From: Cellulomonas sp. Leaf395
GTDB lineage: Bacteria; Actinomycetota; Actinomycetes; Actinomycetales; Cellulomonadaceae
Length of the DNA stretch: 64,000 bases
Direction of reading: 5' to 3'
NCBI RefSeq assembly: GCF_001424125.1
Contig: NZ_LMQI01000002.1
Span: 186,001-250,000, forward strand
Numbering within the stretch: position 1 is the stretch's first letter; the number at the start of each line of letters is the position of its first letter. The position numbers and the translations under genes are program-made. The notes under the pieces are model-generated. The model saw only the letters and a list, made by a program, of their open reading frames with translations, had not been told where the DNA came from and did no database searches. This document shows positions 62,377 through 64,000 of this stretch, piece after piece.

Positions 62377-63389
62377 CGCACGAGCTTGGGCAGCACGTCC
62401 GCCCCGAACGTCTCGATCCACTCGCGCTGGTTGCGCCCGACGTTGTGCAGGTAGATCCGGTCGAACCCGAGGTCGACGTACTTCTGGATCTCGGCGCGGT
62501 GCTTGTCGGGGTCCGCGGAGATGACCATCCGGCCCTCGAAGTCCTCAGGGCGCACCAGCTTGGCCATCTGCTCGAAGTCGAACGGCGAGCGGATGTCGGC
62601 CTTCGGGAACTTCATGCCGCCGTTGGGCCACTCGTGCATCGCGTGCGCCAGGGCCAGCTCGTCGGTCTCCGCCCAGGACAGGTGCAGCTGCAGGACCTTC
62701 GGCATCGCGTCCGGATCCTTGCCGGCCTCGCGGGCGCCCTCGTCGAACTTGCCGAACAGCCCGGAGATCTTCTCCAGCGGCGCCCCGACGGTGATGAGCC
62801 CGTCGGCCAGGCGGCCCGCGCGCTTGGCGGTGACCGGGCCGGCCGTCGCGACGAGGATCTCGGGCGCGACCTCGGGCATCGTCCACAGGCGCGTCGACTC
62901 CACCTTGTAGAACTGCCCGGCGTGCTTGACGTCCTTGCCCGCGATCGACGCAGTGAACAACTTCTTGATGATCTCGATGGCCTCGAACATGCGGTTGATC
63001 CGCTCGGGCGCCTCGGGCCAGTAGTTCGCGACGATGTGCTCGTTGAGCGCCTCTCCGGAGCCGAGTCCCAGCCAGTGCCGTCCGGGGTACATCGCGGCCA
63101 GCGTGGCGGACGCCTGCGCGACCATCGCGGGGTGCCAGCGGAACGTCGGCGCGGTCACCCCGGGGCCGATGTCACCGGTGGTCCGCTCGCCGAGCGCGGT
63201 CAGCACGTTCCAGACGAACGCCGCCTGCCCCTGCGCCGGGACCCACGGCTGGTAGTGGTCGGCCGCCATCACGCCGGAGAACCCGTGGGCCTCCGCGTGG
63301 ACGGACAGCGCGACCGCCTCGGTCGGGTGGAACTGCTCGAGCATCGCCGCGTACCCGACCGTGAGGCCGTCCGCCGTGACCGTTGCCAT
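62373..63389 (-). CDS. F420-dependent LLM oxidoreductase (Fgd-like, TIGR03557 type)
   Basis: This 338-residue LLM-fold enzyme is coupled to cofE. Typical pieces are [82 protein letters not shown] and [25 protein letters not shown]. This subfamily is related to F420-dependent glucose-6-phosphate dehydrogenase and secondary-alcohol dehydrogenase. The actual substrate is unknown. It is the best sign in the window that F420 is used by the cell. Confidence 0.9.
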   Translation of the reverse strand: MATVTADGLTVGYAAMLEQFHPTEAVALSVHAEAHGFSGVMAADHYQPWVPAQGQAAFVWNVLTALGERTTGDIGPGVTAPTFRWHPAMVAQASATLAAMYPGRHWLGLGSGEALNEHIVANYWPEAPERINRMFEAIEIIKKLFTASIAGKDVKHAGQFYKVESTRLWTMPEVAPEILVATAGPVTAKRAGRLADGLITVGAPLEKISGLFGKFDEGAREAGKDPDAMPKVLQLHLSWAETDELALAHAMHEWPNGGMKFPKADIRSPFDFEQMAKLVRPEDFEGRMVISADPDKHRAEIQKYVDLGFDRIYLHNVGRNQREWIETFGADVLPKLVR

Positions 63390-63443
63390 CTAGTGACTCC
63401 TGTGAGCGCGGGGTCCGCGGTGCTCCGCGAGGTCGTCCCCGAA

Positions 63444-64000
63444 TCACCCTAACCGCGGGACCAGGCCGGATGATCCCCCGCCGCTGGGCGGCAGAGGTGG
63501 CAGCTCCGGGAGGGCGGGCCGGTACAGCCACGACTCGACCAGGAGCACGAGCGACGTACCGGCCACCTCGGACGCGCACGCGACGAACTGCTCGGTGCTG
63601 ACCGTCCCGTGCCGGTACCGCGCGGTCCACGTCCGCAGGATCTCGAAGAACACGTCGTCCCCGACCGTCAGCCGCAGGGCGTGCAGGGTGAGGGCACCGC
63701 GCTTGTAGAGCCGGTCGTCGAACATCGCCGCCGCGCCGGGATCTCCGATGAGCAGGTCCTGGGGCAGCAGGGACAGGCGTGCGCGCACCGAGCGCGCCAT
63801 ACGGTGGGCCGTCCAGCCGCCGGACCGTTCCGACCACAACCACTCGGCGTAGCAGGCGAAGCCTTCGTGCAGCCAGATGTCTCGCCACCGCCCGACGGTC
63901 AGGCTGTTGCCGAACCACTGGTGCGCGAGCTCGTGGGCCACCAGCCGCTCGGACCCGCGCCGCCCGTCCATGTGGTTGGCACCGAACACGGACAGGCCCT
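63444..64000 (-). CDS. M1 family metallopeptidase, C-terminal part (cut by window edge)
   Basis: The N-terminal half lies beyond base 64000. The visible 185 residues hold the zinc site HELAHQWFGN plus the third ligand in WLHEGFACYAEWLW, followed by a helical region. The Glu-containing zincin motif is complete, but the exopeptidase motif GAMEN is outside the window; ANHMDG lies at the edge. The protein ends soon after (ELPPLPPSGGGSSGLVPRLG), so it is a short M1 form without the large C-terminal domain. It lies upstream of the LLM gene by 54 bases on the same strand. Confidence 0.92.
   Translation of the reverse strand, partial: GLSVFGANHMDGRRGSERLVAHELAHQWFGNSLTVGRWRDIWLHEGFACYAEWLWSERSGGWTAHRMARSVRARLSLLPQDLLIGDPGAAAMFDDRLYKRGALTLHALRLTVGDDVFFEILRTWTARYRHGTVSTEQFVACASEVAGTSLVLLVESWLYRPALPELPPLPPSGGGSSGLVPRLG

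Overview
The window is about 73% GC and looks like a chromosome segment from a Gram-positive actinomycete, most likely a Cellulomonas-type member of the Micrococcales. Supporting signs are the gene order smc-ftsY-amt-glnB-glnD-ffh-rpsP-khpA-rimM-trmD-rplS-lepB-rnhB, the many GTG starts with GTGA/ATGA stop-start overlaps, an ileS T-box leader, coenzyme F420 genes and a family 9 glycoside hydrolase. No tRNA, rRNA, insertion sequence, prophage or CRISPR array was seen.

Layout. (1) 1-16.8 kb, all minus strand: a housekeeping block for translation (rplS, trmD, rimM, khpA, rpsP), protein export (lepB, ffh, ftsY), ammonium uptake and sensing (amt-glnB-glnD), chromosome condensation (smc), ndk and a DUF4233 membrane protein. 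(2) 16.8-21.7 kb: a TetR/MFS efflux pair and a PTS-type dihydroxyacetone kinase operon (dhaKLM), which appear inserted between folC and its usual neighbours DUF4233-ndk. (3) 21.8-26.7 kb: folC and ileS, the latter behind a T-box riboswitch. (4) 26.7-36.4 kb: eight tightly overlapping minus-strand genes: pnuC, a NadR-like enzyme, a MoxR-type AAA+ ATPase, an unknown protein, a zinc-metallopeptidase/vWA fusion, a second unknown protein, a PaaK-like adenylate-forming enzyme and an apparently intracellular GH9 enzyme that carries a one-base frameshift. This is the best candidate for an undescribed system. (5) 36.5-41.7 kb: a HAD phosphatase, a TipA-like MerR regulator behind a textbook 19-bp-spacer promoter, and a heterodimeric ABC exporter.

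(6) 41.8-52.7 kb: a reductive pyrimidine (or hydantoin) degradation locus. It holds a carbamoyl-amide hydrolase, a dihydropyrimidinase, an LLM-family oxidoreductase, an ABC importer with an NMT1/THI5-like binding protein, a class III aminotransferase and an SDR, with a divergent MocR-type regulator. No dihydropyrimidine dehydrogenase is present, so the LLM enzyme is a candidate for an F420- or flavin-dependent first step. (7) 52.7-55.2 kb: a DUF6223 membrane protein and a NarL-type two-component system. (8) 55.2-55.6 kb: a gene-free gap holding a perfect LexA/SOS box on a minus-strand promoter with no evident target gene. (9) 55.6-63.4 kb: a coenzyme F420 locus with a predicted F420-0 ABC transporter, cofD, cofC, cofE, an F420-dependent LLM enzyme, an HhH-GPD protein and a zinc metallopeptidase. 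The window ends in a truncated M1 aminopeptidase.
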